A stretch of DNA of 64,000 bases from Plotosus lineatus (GCA_024760905.1 CM045729.1:4635163-4699162); one strand, 5' to 3'. Shown: positions 12,845 to 25,187, counted from the first letter of the stretch. Program-made: numbers and translations. Notes: generated by a model not told the origin, from the sequence alone.

Positions 12845-12886
<42 letters not shown>

Positions 12887-13716
12887 TAGTGAACGTCCAG
12901 AGACAGGACATTGAGATGGTGAACAGTTTCAAATACCTGGGCGTTCACCTTAACAATAAACTGGACTGGTCCCACAACACCAACGCCCTGTACAAGAAGG
13001 GCCAGAGTCACCTCCACCTTCTGAGGAGACTCAGGTCCTTCGGAGTATACAGACCTCTGCTCAGGACATTTTATGACTCTGTGGTAGCCTCAGCAATCCT
13101 CTACGCTGCCATCTGCTGGGCCCCGGACAGCACAGAGCGGGACAGAAAGAGACTGAACAAGCTGGTCAGGAGGGCCAGCTCTGTCCTCGGCTGCCCACTG
13201 GACTCTGTGGAGGAGGTGAGTGAGAGGAGGATGGTAGCAAAGCTCACATCCATCCTGTTCAACAGCTCTCACCCACTGCACCAGACTGTAGAGGAGCTGA
13301 GTAGCTCCTTCAGTGGACGACTGAGACATCCTCAGTGCAGAAAGGAGCGCTACCGCTGGTCGTTCATTCCCACCGCTGTCAGACTGTACAACGCCACTTT
13401 GTAACTGTCTGTAAAAATACCGAATATGTGCAATAAAAACCCCGTGCACTTTAATCAACCACATCTGCCCTCAGATACATATATACTTGAATATAGGCCA
13501 GTCTACAAAGTTGCTCCCTTCTGTTCTTTTATTGTTTATTAATTTATACTATTTATGTATCTATTTATTTATTTACTTATATAATGTATCTGTATGTGTG
13601 TATGTTTGTATATGTATCTGTTTTTGCACCCCCTACTGATGGTACCTCAAGAGCCTGTAACAGTGAATGTCTCCATTTTGAGATTAATAAAGCTGTATCT
13701 CATCTTATCTTATCTT
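10281..13716 (+). mobile_element. L2-like LINE (family C) inserted in LINE B
   Basis: It begins with 'aagatggcgcc' and ends with an AATAAAG-containing 3' end and a short tandem 'cttat' tail. The matching 'aaaat' at 10276-10280 and 13717-13721 is a minimal target duplication. Coding segments in order: endonuclease start (10304-10999: SLMCFSETWLNE, GGGVAVYVNERW), endonuclease rest (11025-11372: ILISGDFNHAPLS, NKTLDLLYANV), linker (11339-12004), and reverse transcriptase (12001-12513 then 12547-13404: HYRPVALTSHLMKTMERLL, FFDFSSAFNTI, TGAPQGTVLSPFLFNIY, FSDDSAIVG). The RT motifs are of the L2/CR1 group; L2 assignment is by resemblance. Confidence 0.85.
12001..13404 (+). pseudogene. LINE C reverse transcriptase, nonsense mutation and microsatellite in frame
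   Basis: Two open stretches share one frame and are separated only by a TAG at 12511-12513, where the family usually has Trp before I-I-D; a TGG-to-TAG change explains this. RT palm motifs FFDFSSAFNTI and FSDDSAIVG are intact. A (CA)n microsatellite (about 12848-12882) lies in frame just after DFRRSTL and reads as a Thr-His run. Further frameshifts upstream (near 11000, 11350 and 12000) separate the endonuclease. Confidence 0.85.
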
Positions 13717-13879
13717 AAAATCTTATTGATGGGAGATTTTAATGCAAGGATTGGAAAGGACTTTGAAAAGTGGACGTACGTTATAGGAAAGCATAGGATC
13801 GGAAAATGCAATTCAAACGGCGAACTCCTACGAGCCCTGTGCTCAGAATACGAACTGATAGCGACCAATACAATGTTCA

Positions 13880-16800
13880 GCCATGCAGCCATGAGGCGGG
13901 GGGGGGGCACTAACCAGTGTCTCTCCCCCTTATGCCGGTCCCAAGCCCGGATAAATGCAGAGGGTTGCGACAGGAAGGGCATCCGGCGTAAAACTTCTGC
14001 CACATTTAAAAATGCAAATGATCAAAACAAAATTCATACCGGATCGGTTGAGGCCCGGGTTAACAACGACCGCCATCAGTGCTGTCAACCAACAGGGTGC
14101 TGATGGAAATTGGACTACTGTTGGTCGAAGACGTCGAAGAAGGAGAGGCGGGAGGCGTGTCCGTAGGCAGAGAGAGAAGAGGAAATGCGTGAGCCTCGGA
14201 CTGAGAGTAGGGACTTTGAATGTTGGAACTATGCAAGGAAAAGATAGGGAGCTGGCTGACATGATGCAGAGGAGGAAGGTGGACATACTGTGTGTTCAGG
14301 AGACAAGGTGGAAAGGTAGAAAGGCTAAAAGCTTAGGAGCAGGGTTTAAACTGTTTTATAATGGTGTGGATGGGAAGAGAAATGGAGTAGGAGTCATCTT
14401 GAAGGAGGGGTTTGTCAGGAATGTTCTAGAAGTGAAAAGAGTGTCAGACAGAGTGATGAGTCTCAAGTTAGAAATTGAAGGCGTGATAGTCAATGTTGTT
14501 AGTGCTTATGCCCCACAGGCAGGATGTAAGCTAGAAGAGAAGGAGAGATTCTGGAGTGAGTTAGATGAAGTGATGCAGAGTACCCCCAGAGGTGAAAGAG
14601 TGGTCATTGGAGCAGACTTCAATGGACATGTTGGTGCAGGCAACAGAGGGGACGAGGAAGTGATGGGCAGGTTTGGTATCCAGGACAGGAACACAGAAGG
14701 ACAGATGTTGATCGATTTTGCAAAAAGGATGGAAATGGCTGTGGTGAATACTTTCTTCCAGAAGAAACAGAAGCATAGGGTGACTTATGAAAGCGGAGGT
14801 AAGAGCACACAGGTAGACTACATCTTGTGTAGGCGAGGTAATTTGAAGGAAGTCAGTGACTGCAAAGTAGTAGTGGGTGAGAGTGTTGCCAAACAGCATA
14901 GGATGGTGGTGTGCAGGATGACACTGATGGTGAGAAAGGTGAAAAAGGCAAAGGTAGAGCAGAAGACAAAGTGGTGGAAGCTGAAAAAGGAAGAGTGTCG
15001 TGTTGTCTTCAAGGAGGAGTTGAAACAGGCTTTGGGTAGTCAGGAAGTGCTTCCAGAGGACTGGACAACCACAGCCAACGTGAGCAGGGAGACCGGTAGG
15101 AGAGTATTTGGTGTGTCCTCTGGAAGGAAAGTAGATAAGGAAACTTGGTGGTGGAATGAGGAAGTGCAGGAGTGTGTACAAAAGAAGAGGTTAGCCAAGA
15201 AGAAGTGGGACATTGAGAGGACCGAAGAGAGTAAACAGGAGTACAGGGAGACACAGCGTAAGGCGAAGGTAGCAGTGTCAAAGGCCAAACAGAGGGCGTA
15301 TGATGACTTGTATGATAGGTTGAACAGTAAGGAGGGAGAAAATGATCTATACAGGTTAGCACAGCAGAGAAATAGAGATGGGAAAGACGTGCAGCAAGTT
15401 AGAGTGATAAAGGACAGAGAGGGAAATGTATTGACTGATGACAGAAGTGTGCTGGGAAGATGGAAAGAGTACTTTGAAGAGCTGATGAATGAGGAAAATG
15501 AGAGAGAAAAAGAGTAGAAGGGGTGACCGTTGAGGAGCAGGAAGTAGCAAAGATTAGTAAGGGAGAAGTGAGGAGGGCATTGAAGAGGATGAAGAGTGGA
15601 AAGGCAGTTGGCCCTGATGACATACCAGTTGAGGTATGGAAGTGTCTAGGGAGGTAGCAGTAGATTTTCTGACAAGAATATTCAACAAGGTCTTAGAAAG
15701 TGAGCAGATGCCAGAGGAATGGAGGAGAAGTGTGCTTGTGCCCATTTTTAAGAACAAGGGCGATGTACAGAGTTGTGGCAACTACAGAGGGATAAAGTTG
15801 ATGAGCCATACAATGAAGCTATGGGAAAGAATAGTGGAAGCAAGACTAAGGGCAGAGGTCAGCATTTGTGAACAACAGTTTGGTTTCATGCCAAGAAAGA
15901 GCACCACAGATGCAGTGTTTGCTTTGAGGATGTTAATAGAGAAGTACAGAGAAGGTCAGAAGGAGCTGCATTGTGCCTTTGTGGATCTGGAGAAAGCATA
16001 TGACAGGGTGCCGAGAGAAGAACTGTGGTATTGTATGAGGAAGTCTGGAGTGACAGAGAAGTATGTTAGAGTGGTGCAGGACATGTATGATAGATGTAAG
16101 ACAGTGGTGAGGTGTGCTGTCGGTGTGACAGAAGAGTTCAAGGTGGAGGTGGGACTACATCAAGGGTCAGCTCTCAGCCCCTTCTTGTTTGCTATGGTGA
16201 TGGACAGGCTAACAGATGAGGTTAGACAAGAATCTCCATGGACTATGATGTTTGCAGATGACATTGTGATCTGTAGTGAGAGCAGAGACCAAGTGGAGGA
16301 AAATCTAGAGAGGTGGAGGTATGCCCTGGAAAGGAGGGGATTGAAGGTTAGTCTTAGTAAGACAGAATACATGTGTGTGAACGACAAGGACCCAAGAGGA
16401 ACTTTGAGGTTACAGGGGCAGAGATAAAGAAGGTGGAGGATTTTAAGTACTTAGGCTCAACAATCCAGAGCAATGGAGAGTGTGGAAAAGAGGTGAAGAA
16501 GCGCGTGCAGGCAGGTTGGAATGGATGGAGAAAAGTGTCCGTGTGATGTGTGATAGGAGAGTATCGGCAAGAATGAAGGGAAAAGTGTACAAGACGGTGA
16601 TGAGGCCAGCAATGTTGTATGGTTTAGAGACAGTGGCCCTGGGGAAAAGACAGGAGTCAGAGTTGGAGGTAGCAGAGATGAAAATGTTGAGGTTCTCTTT
16701 GGGAGTAACGAGGATGGATAGGATCAGAAATGAGTACATCAGAGGGACAGCACATGTTAGATGTTTTGGAGACAAAGTCAGAGAGGCTAGATTGAGATGG

Positions 16801-17033
16801 TTTGGACATGTACAGAGGAGGGATAGTGAGTATATTGGTCGTAGGATGCTGAGGTTGGAACTACCAGGCAAAAGGCCCAGAGGAAAACCAAAGAGAAGAT
16901 TTATGGATGCAGTGAAGGCGGACATGAAGGTCGTTGGAGTAAGAGTAGAAGATGCAGAGGATAGGGAGAGATGGAGGCAGATAATTTGCTGTGGCGACCC
17001 CTGAAGGGAACAGCCGAAAGGAAAAGAAGAAGA
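13880..17033 (+). mobile_element. Full-length RTE-type LINE (family A) inserted in LINE B, 19-bp target duplication
   Basis: Flanked by the identical 19-mer 'gcgaccaatacaatgttca' at 13861-13879 and 17034-17052, which also restores the LINE B reading across the insertion. The element starts 'gccatgcagccatgaggcgg', has a short 5' UTR, and ends 'cagccgaaaggaaaag' plus (GAA)n. Length 3154 bp. Its single gene order (endonuclease, then reverse transcriptase), short size and microsatellite tail fit the RTE/BovB group. It is the reference copy for the other family A fragments in this window. Confidence 0.95.
13955..17004 (+). pseudogene. RTE-type LINE polyprotein (endonuclease-reverse transcriptase), frameshifted
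   Basis: The enzyme nicks target DNA and reverse-transcribes its own RNA. Segment 1 (13955-15517, 520 residues) has a basic stretch (GRRRRRRRGGRRVRR) and the AP-endonuclease motifs LRVGTLNVGTM, VDILCVQETRWKG, VVSAYAPQAG, VVIGADFNGHVG, STQVDYILCRR and AKQHRMVVCRM. Segment 2 (15636-16427) has RT motifs NYRGIKLMSHTMKLWERIVE, FVDLEKAYDRVPREELWY, VGLHQGSALSPFLFAMVMDR and MMFADDIVICSESRDQ. Segment 3 (16480-17004) is the C-terminal part, including VRCFGDKVREARLRWFGHVQ. Single-base deletions relative to the sister copies (near 15651, 16418 and 16531) break the frame, plus a stop at 15515. Few lesions suggest a fairly recent insertion. Confidence 0.92.
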
Positions 17034-19396
17034 GCGACCAATACAATGTTCAAGCAGAAAGAGAGCCGAAAGGCAACATGGATGCATCCTCGATCGAAAC
17101 ACTGGCATATGATCGATTATATCATCACAAGGCGCCAGGATAAGATGGATATCCACAGTACCCGTGTCATGCGTGGAGCAAACTGCTGGACCGATCATCA
17201 GTTGTTGAGGTCTAAGACAGCTCTTAAACTACGGGTGAAGCAATGTAAACAAGGACCAAGGAAACCAATTAAGCTAAACACCAAGAAACTCACCACTACT
17301 AGCTACAAGGAGAGTTTTGTAGAAGAGATGGAAAGTGCCTGAACCAACATAGAACTGAGCCCGGACTCAACGAACGAAGAGGAATGGAATTCTCTCCAGG
17401 AAGCCATACTAAACACAGCCAAGAAATCCTTAGGCAAGCCAGAACGAAAACACCAGGACTGGTTTGACCCTAATGACATAGAACTTAAACGCCTTTTAGA
17501 TAAGAGAGATAGTGCTCACAGGAAAGTGCTTCAGACCAAAACTACAAGATCTACGATCGCTGCCTACAAAGAAGCTAGTAGGATACACCAAATATACCTG
17601 GTGACCTAAAATCTAAGTGGTGGGAGAGGAAGGCTGAGGAATTACAACATGCAGCTGATATAAGTGACATGAAGAACTTTTACAATGGACTCAAGGAAGT
17701 ATGGGGACCACAGAAAAGGAGTCCTGACCGGCTTAGGTCAGCCAATGGCCTAACGACTTTCTCAGACAGTAAACAAGTTCTTGAAAGATGGAGTGAGCAC
17801 TTCCAGAGATTGCTCAATGTCAGGGGAGAAATAGCACAGGAGGCTCTTTACAACATCAAACAGTGACCTATACATGAGTGCCTTGATAATATTCCAACAA
17901 TGGAAGAAGTGTCAAAGGCAATCTCTTCACTAAAAGATGGCAAAGCCCCCGGAGAAGACGGGATTCCAGCTGAAGTATGGAAACATGGAGGCCCAAAATT
18001 GCATCAGAGATTACACCATCTGATCACCAAAGCCTGGATGGAAGGTACTGTTCCTCAAGCATGGAAAGATACAAGCATAATCACCATCGACAAGAAAGGA
18101 GACCGAACCGAATATGGTAATTACAGAGGAATTTCTCTCCTGTCCATAGCTGGAAAGATTTTTGCGAGGTTCCTTTGAAACAGACTAACCATCCACATCA
18201 CACCGGATATTGTTCCAGAGATGCAGTGTGGATTCAGATCAAATCGGAGCACAATAGACATGATCTTCTGTCTCAAACAACTTCAAGAAAAGTGCATCGA
18301 ACAAAGTACGGATGTCCCGAAAGATTCATCAAAATGATAGAAGCCTTACATACAGGAATGGAGGCACACGCCAATGATGGCACGGAATCCTTAGGTACAT
18401 TCAGAGTGACAAACGGTCTGAAGCAAGGGTGTGTCCTGGCTCCTACTCTCTTTTCCATCTTCCTGTCAGCAATGTTAGAAGAAGCTTTTTCAAACATGGA
18501 TGAAAGTGTGTACATACAGTCAAGACAAGATGCCGACCTGTTCAATGTAGCCCATTTTAGAGCAAGGACAAAATCCACCCTACATGTTATGAGAGATTTG
18601 CTGTTTGCAGACGACAGTGCACTTCTGCAGAAAATATCCAAAGTATAGTAAACGCTTTCTCCGATGCTTCAAGAAGTTTGGACTAAAGATTAACATCAAG
18701 AAGACTGAAGTACTGTTCCAACCAGATTCTACAAGAAGTCCAGAAATAGACATCTCGATTGATGGAAACAAACTGAACTCCATCCCAGAATTTACATATC
18801 TTGGCAGTACAGTATCGAAGGATGGACAAATCGACGCAGAGTTACAGAAACAAATGGCTAAGGCTAGTGCGTCCTTTGACAGGCTTAGGCAGCAACTCTG
18901 GAACAACCACCATGTGTCATTAAGGATAAAAGGCAAAATCTACAGAGCAATAGTTACATCTACTCTTCTGTATGGAGCGGAGTCCTGGACAGTGTATCGG
19001 AGTCACGTAAAAAAAACTTCATGGCTTCATGATGCGACATCTTCGTTCTATTATGAAAATCACCTGGAAGGATAAGATCACAAACAGAGTAATTCTGGAG
19101 AGAATGGGACTGCCATTGATGGAAGATCATCTAATAAGGAAAAACCTTCGCTGGGCAGGACATGTCATGCGGATGCCAGCCGATAGACTACCAAAACAGA
19201 TCCTGTTCTCCCAATTGCCTACTGGTCGCAGAAGTAAAGGCCGACCTCGACTACGTTTCAAAGATGTCATCAAGAGGAATTTGAAGTCCAGAAATATCAG
19301 AAGAGAAGACTGGGTAGACTTGTCGCACCAGAGAGCGGAGTGGAGAAGACTGGTTAAATGATGAATGAAAACAGACATTGTTGCTACGTAACCGTT

Positions 19397-19530
<134 letters not shown>

Positions 19531-19533
19531 TTT

Positions 19534-20325
19534 CAACTATGATGTTTGCAGATGACATTGTGATCTGCAGTGAGAGCAGAGAACAAGTGGAGGAAAATCT
19601 AGAGAGGTGGAGGTATGCCTTGGAAAGGAGAGGAATGAAGGTTAGTCTCAGTAAGACAGAATACATGTGTGTGAACGACAAGGACCCAAGAGGAACGATG
19701 AGGTTACAGGGAGCAGAGATAAAGAAGGTGGAGGATTTTAAGTACTTAGGCTCAACAATCCAGAGCAATGGAGAGTGTGGAAAAGAGGTGAAGAAGCGTG
19801 TGCAGGCAGATTGGAATGGATGGAGAAAAGTGTCCGGTGTGATGTGTGATAGGAGAGTATCGGCAAGAATGAAGGGAAAAGTGTACAAGACGGTGTTGAG
19901 GCCAGCGATGTTGTATGGTTTAGAGACAGTGGCCCTGGGGAAAAGACAGGAGGCAGAGCTGGAGGTAGCAGAGATGAAAATGTTGAGGTTCTCTTTGGGA
20001 GTAACGAGGATGGATAGGATCAAAAATGAGCATATCAGAGGGACAGCACATGTAAGATGTTTTGGAGACAAAGTCAGAGAGGCTAGATTGAGATGGTTTG
20101 GACATGTACAGAGGAGGGATAGTGAGTATATTGGTAGTAGGATGCTGAGGTTGGAACTACCAGGCAGAAGGCCCAGAGGAAGACCAAAGAGAAGATTTAT
20201 GGATGTGGTGAAGGCGGCCATGAAGGTCGTTGGAGTAAGAGTAGAAGATGCAGAGGATAGTGAGAGATGGTGGCAGATCATTTGCTGTGGCGACCCCTGA
20301 AGGGAACAGCCGAAAGAAAAAGAAT
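19534..20325 (+). mobile_element. RTE-type LINE (family A), 3' 0.8 kb with open C-terminal frame
   Basis: The frame 19540-20300 is uninterrupted from MMFADDIVICSESREQV to the family stop at the 'cgacccctga' end, then 'cagccgaaagaaaaag'. It includes the RT FADD box and the complete C-terminal region, without the deletions seen in the full-length copy. No convincing target duplication is seen; the 5' junction is the TA microsatellite. Confidence 0.9.
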
Positions 20326-20399
20326 ATATAATTTTCAACAGGAAAAAAGTTTCCTTCCAATAATTTGTCAATGTATTTGATCTGCATTTGTTGATAGAA

Positions 20400-20963
20400 T
20401 TTTGTAAGGATCGGTCAATCCGTGTGGTGCGTATAATCCAAACCTGTGCGGGTCACTTATGACCCCAGGAAGGTCTCTGAGATTTTTTGAGATGATAACT
20501 TCAGATGGTATTGATGGTTCTTCATTCTGACAGTTACACGATTCAGATAGTTCAGCCACATAATTATTATTTCTATTACCACATCTAAATTATCCTAACG
20601 CATTGTAATACATATTTTATGCAAAGTAACTTTACTTTTTATGATTTGTTTTCATTTTTGATGCAAAAAATTGCAAATAAATAAAAGGCAACATGCATAT
20701 TACAAGATGCAACAGACAGGCGTTGTCTAAATAATTATAATACTATATTGTTCTATCATTGTGTATTTTTGCTTTTTTTATATAAAAAAATATTTCAAAT
20801 TCCATACCTTATTACACAAGATGATGGACAAATATATTCGAGAGTGAAACAAATATGAACAACCCTAAAACAAACATTTGTATGGAAATATTATAAGTCA
20901 ATGAGGTCACAAATGACCCTACTTGGTCATAATAGTCACCGAAATAGCTCGGTCGCTTGAGGG
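20400..20963 (-). mobile_element. Probable piggyBac-like element remnant
   Basis: The right edge, read inward on the minus strand, begins CCCTCAAGCGACCGAGC and directly abuts TTAA at 20964-20967. CCC(T) ends next to TTAA are the piggyBac signature. An internal 'gggtcacttatgacccc' palindrome near 20450 and 'gaccctacttggtcat' near the end are typical of such elements. A left end with TTAA was not found and no transposase core (DDD) is readable, so this is a truncated copy. Confidence 0.45.
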
Positions 20964-20967
20964 TTAA

Positions 20968-21355
20968 TGCTTCTTTAAGGAATTAATGACAAAAAGTTTC
21001 ACTTAATCTTAAAAAAAAAAAATCACATTCTTTTCAAGAAGGATTTTTGTTCATGGGAAAATGTTTGGATTCTTAGGAGCTTCAAGATGAAAAAAACAAA
21101 CAAACAAAACAAAAACAATAACAACAACAACAACAACAACAAAACAAACCATTAACACCCCCCCCCTCCACACACACACACACACACTTTCAATGTTCTA
21201 CATAAAAACCCTTTAGCATTCCTACACGGCAACCGGAAGAGTTTCAACATTTTCTAAATCAGATTAATCTCAGACATGAGTGTATTTCTAATCCAGTAAA
21301 CAAAATTGTAACGTGTATTTCCTCTATACAGGTCTTTTATAAGAATTTAGGTAGG

Positions 21356-21395
<40 letters not shown>

Positions 21396-21561
21396 GTCTT
21401 AAAGGTATCAAGTTTTATGGTGTATGTACAACATTAACAAATCTGTACAAGAGAAGTGTACACCTTGCCAAACATCATGCAAAATCAATTTCCTGGCAAG
21501 TGCAGAAGACGGAAAAGACCCTTAAAATAACCGCCTGCAAAACCACACACACACGCTCTCA

Positions 21562-21601
<40 letters not shown>

Positions 21602-21883
21602 ACTTTTCAGGTCATTGCAGAGGTATAGAAAGTATTACGTACAAACAAGTACAAGCCTCTCCCAAGGCCCAGTGATACTGCAGATGATTGTTTATATATG
21701 AAAACAAGACAACCACACAACAACAAAATAAACAAAAGTTACATATTCTCTGATTTTAACATTCGTTTATTGGGTTTAATCATGATGTGGTTCAGTGATT
21801 GGGAATACAAACATAACATAATTTAGCATTTAGCAATTAGCATTTACAACATTAGTACAAATTGTATTCATTTCAAATCAAAT
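20968..21883. repeat. Intergenic stretch with several simple repeats
   Basis: Contains an (AAC)n tract near 21107-21145, C/CA tracts near 21160-21188, (CA)n at about 21358-21393 and (CT)n(CA)n at about 21550-21601. Nothing coding is recognised; it lies 3' of the Ig-receptor gene. Confidence 0.6.
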
Positions 21884-22006
21884 TATTCATTCACTAAGCC
21901 ATGTAATCCTAACCAGGGTCACAGGGAGACTGGATCCCACCTCAGCCAAGTCTGTGTGACTAAGGGATATACCTTGTACAGCTGCCTGGCCATTGCAGGG
22001 CCAACA

Positions 22007-22045
<39 letters not shown>

Positions 22046-22236
22046 GGTGATTTGGAACACCCAAGTAACCTACTGTGCATGCTTTTGGACCATGGGGGGA
22101 ACTGGGAAATCCAGAGGCAACTGAAACAAGCACCGGGAGAACATACAAACCTCATACAGAAACCCCTGAGCTGGGAATTGAACCCAGAACCTTCTTGCTG
22201 TGAAGTGAACATGCGACCCATTGCACCACCGTGATT
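21884..22236 (-). mobile_element. DANA/mermaid-like SINE (family S2) with internal (CA)n
   Basis: The minus strand reads from a tRNA-like head (B-box-like 'GGTTCAATTCCCAGC') through the conserved 'ttctgtatgaggtttgtatg' and 'catgcacagtaggttactt' segments to the shared tail. A (CA)n expansion of about 16 units sits in the middle (22008-22041), at the same place as in other S2 copies. Confidence 0.8.
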
Positions 22237-22373
22237 TATGGCACAGAATCAACATTTTTGTTTAATGATTTTAACCAAATTAGAAAGGGACCTGGTTAAC
22301 AGAGGGTTAAAGAGACCACTGCTGAAAGTATCCAGCTCTCTTCATAATCCATCGAGTTATTTTATTAAAGCAC

Positions 22374-22376
22374 ATA

Positions 22377-22419
<43 letters not shown>
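22374..22419. repeat. (CA)n microsatellite
   Basis: About 21 CA units, 3' of the Ig-receptor gene. Confidence 0.95.
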
Positions 22420-22475
22420 GAATACATGACCTCGTGAAAATACTTGGATGATTTAATGTAATGATTTATTATTAT

Positions 22476-22798
22476 GGGCAGTGATGGCCTGGTGGTAAAG
22501 GCGCTGGATCACTGATCTTAAGGTCGGAGGTTCAAGCCCCACTGTAACCAGGTTGTCACTGCTGTACCCCCAGTGCACTAACTGGGTTATCAAAGTCCAA
22601 GCTGTGTCTCTCACTGTCTATGGTGAGAGGTTCGTGTAAAAGACTTTCGACAAGAGTAGCTGAAAAGCTGTCAGTGTGTTTTTGCCCTACGGTGGCCTGG
22701 TAGTCGGTCTTGCCCAGAGTCGTCTGAGATGGGCACCAGCCTTCCCGTGACTGTAATTAGTATTAAGCGATTCAGAAAATGAATGAATGAATTATTTA
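22476..22798 (+). mobile_element. tRNA-derived SINE (family S1), full-length, abutting the Ig-receptor stop codon
   Basis: It starts 'gggcagtgatggcctggtgg' (A-box-like), has the B-box-like 'ggttcaagcccc', the body segment 'tctctcactgtctatggtg', and the shared tail ending 'cagaaaatgaatgaatgaat'. A possible 8-bp target duplication 'atttatta' lies at 22464-22471 and 22794-22801; it is AT-rich and therefore weak evidence. The right copy would include the receptor stop codon. Confidence 0.85.
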
Positions 22799-22887
22799 TT
22801 AATGTTTCTTGGCACATGTATCCTTTTTATTGCGTGCAGTCTGGTTGGTTTTATGCACGCAGTACGTGTTGCTGTAAATATGTTCAT
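22799..22887 (-). CDS. Ig receptor exon 6: cytoplasmic tail and stop
   Basis: The acceptor is 'TTTTTTCTTTTGCAG'. It encodes DEHIYSNTYCVHKTNQ and ends AKKH followed by TAA (22801-22799). IYSNTY holds two tyrosines but matches neither a full ITIM nor ITSM. An AATAAA hexamer overlaps the stop (TAATAAA) and is too close to be the working poly(A) signal. A SINE sits immediately beyond. Confidence 0.75.
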
Positions 22888-25142
22888 CTGCAAAAGAAAA
22901 AATATATAGAATCAAAAGCGAAATTCTACATTAATGTAGAAATGAAGAGTTGTTGAAGGAGTAACATTGAAATGATTTATGATCCTCACCTATCGACCGA
23001 GTAGAGTCATTCCGCCTGCATTTTAAAATGACCACAGACACAATGCTCAGCAGAAGTAAACCTCCGAACGCTGGAATCACAATCTGAAGTATAAGAGCCC
23101 AAGGAACTGAAAGCAAACAGGAGAAATGTTCATAAATAATTATAGTTATCTGTGGCACATGATAAAGACACTGGCCGTGTACAGCAAGGTCATAAAGTAT
23201 TTCTGGTGGTGTTAGAGTTGCTCGGAGATAAACATGTGTTATTCTGTAGTCATGTCTTTGATGAGAGGGAATGTTTGGACCTCACTAAGTAGGCTGCTGT
23301 CCCTGCAACCTGACCCTGGACCAAATGAAAGAAGATGATGATGATGATGATGATGACATCCGTTCATTATCTGTAAACCACTTAATCCCAGCCGACTCCG
23401 GGCGAGGGCAGACTGCACCCTGGACAGCTCGCCAGGCCATCGCAGGGCGGAAACACGCTGACGGCTTTGCAGTTCCTCTTTTCGAAAGTCAGCAATGGTT
23501 CTTTTACGTGAACCTCCACCATAGACAGTGAGAGACATGGCCGTTCTTTGATAACCCAGTTAGTGCACTGGGGGGATAGTGACAATCCGTAAAAAGTGGG
23601 GTTTGAACCCCCAACCTTAGGATCAGTGATCCAGCGCCTTTACCACCGGACCACCACTGCCCATGATGCTGACTTTTTTAGTTTAATATTTGAAGCTTTG
23701 AATTGATTTCTTTCTCTGCATTGTAAATCTATTGTATTCTATAAATACATGTTTATCTTTTACTCCATTTTGCCATTTTTTTGTTTTTTTACTCTTTCAT
23801 TAATTTTCATATTTATTTCCACACACACTGTTTATAATGTGTAAAAGCCTGATCTCATCTGGGTGAGAGCGTGCGATAATGCCCATGATGGGATCAATTT
23901 TTCAGTCGAGAGAGAGCACGAGGGGTCTGCAATCGATATCGTCGGCCATATCGCCGAATCAGTGACTGACAGCGAAGAATCTAGTCATTGTGCACAATCA
24001 TCCTGTTTTGTTTTTTTAAGCCTGTTTCCAAATGTTGGACAATTCCACATGATAATCTACCAATCAGGGACTGTCGCCAACTATCCGTGATTACATTTCT
24101 GACAATCTGAGAGCGTTGCAGTTGATTGCAGATACTCGCAGATAGTTGGGAACTTGGTTGCAGACGGTCTCAGACCTACGTACGACAATTAGTGATTTCC
24201 ATCTGAGCAGTGTGGTCAGAGATATTGTCAGCCTGGTCCACAACTGGGGTCGCTGATTGTAGAACACAAGATCTCAACTGTCTGTGATTGTCTGCCACCA
24301 TTGTTGTGACCATAGTTGGGATAATTAGCGATACGGTTGCTAACCACTGTCCATCATCACAGATCATCATTGATAGTCACCTGCTGAAATAAATAAATAA
24401 ATAAATAAATAATTCTATGTGTCATGCATTATGGGATACATGAAACCCACTATATACTTCTCACCTAAAAATAGCAAACTCGGTATGAAGTGCACTACAC
24501 AGTGAGTGCTGAGTGATTTTGGACACAGAGCACTGAATTAAACTGTCCACATTCAGTTCCAGGTATAATCAAAAAAGATGAAGTTTGGTGGTATGTTTCG
24601 GAAATAAAATTGAATCTGATCCTCAGTGTCTTTCCGAAACCGTTAGTTTCCTCCTGTATGCAAGTGTTAATAAGCCCTGCGCCGGTCACCATGATATCAG
24701 TAACACCACAATCTTTTTTTATTTTATCTTGAAATCATTTTCCTTCTTCTGTTTTTTTTTTTGTTTTGTTTTTTTTCTCTCCAAGGTTTGATTCCCAGCC
24801 TGGGTGTTTCTGCGTGTGGAGTGTGCATGTTCTCCCCGTGCGTGGGTGGGTTTCCTCCGGGTTCTCAGATTTCCTCCCACAGCCCAAAAACATGCACAGT
24901 AGGTTAATTGCCTGTTACAAATCTCCCATAGGTGTGAATGGTTGTGTGGGTGTTGGTCCTGCGATGGTCTGGTTGTACCCCGCCCTCATCTGAAGTCGGC
25001 TGAGATGGACACCAGCCTCCCTGTGACTCTAATTAGGATTAAATGTTTCAGAAGATGAATGAATGGATGAATGAATGTTTCTTATCACTCAATCTCAGAC
25101 TTTTCCACTTTCTACCAATCGCTGTGCCAACCGCCAAGTTAT

Positions 25143-25187
<45 letters not shown>

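Larger units (their letters stand above)
9481..19363 (+). mobile_element. LINE family B (APE-type non-LTR retrotransposon), split into three pieces
   Basis: The pieces are about 9481-10280, 13722-13860 and 17053-19363. The protein reading runs across the breaks: piece 1 holds the endonuclease start (CAQWNVRALLD, DIAALCETRLAE) to IINVYAPTITNPVTEKQ and PKTDK; piece 2 continues with LMGDFNARIGKDFEKW to IATNTMF; piece 3 resumes at KQKESRKATWMHPRSKHWH with MIDYIITRR. Reverse transcriptase follows (YGNYRGISLLSIAGKIF, VTNGLKQGCVLAPTLFS, LLFADDSALLQ), then the C-terminal LRWAGHVMRMPADRLPKQ region. Many stops and frameshifts show it is dead. The left end is approximate. It is the oldest member of this stack, since LINEs C and A lie inside it. 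Confidence 0.88.
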
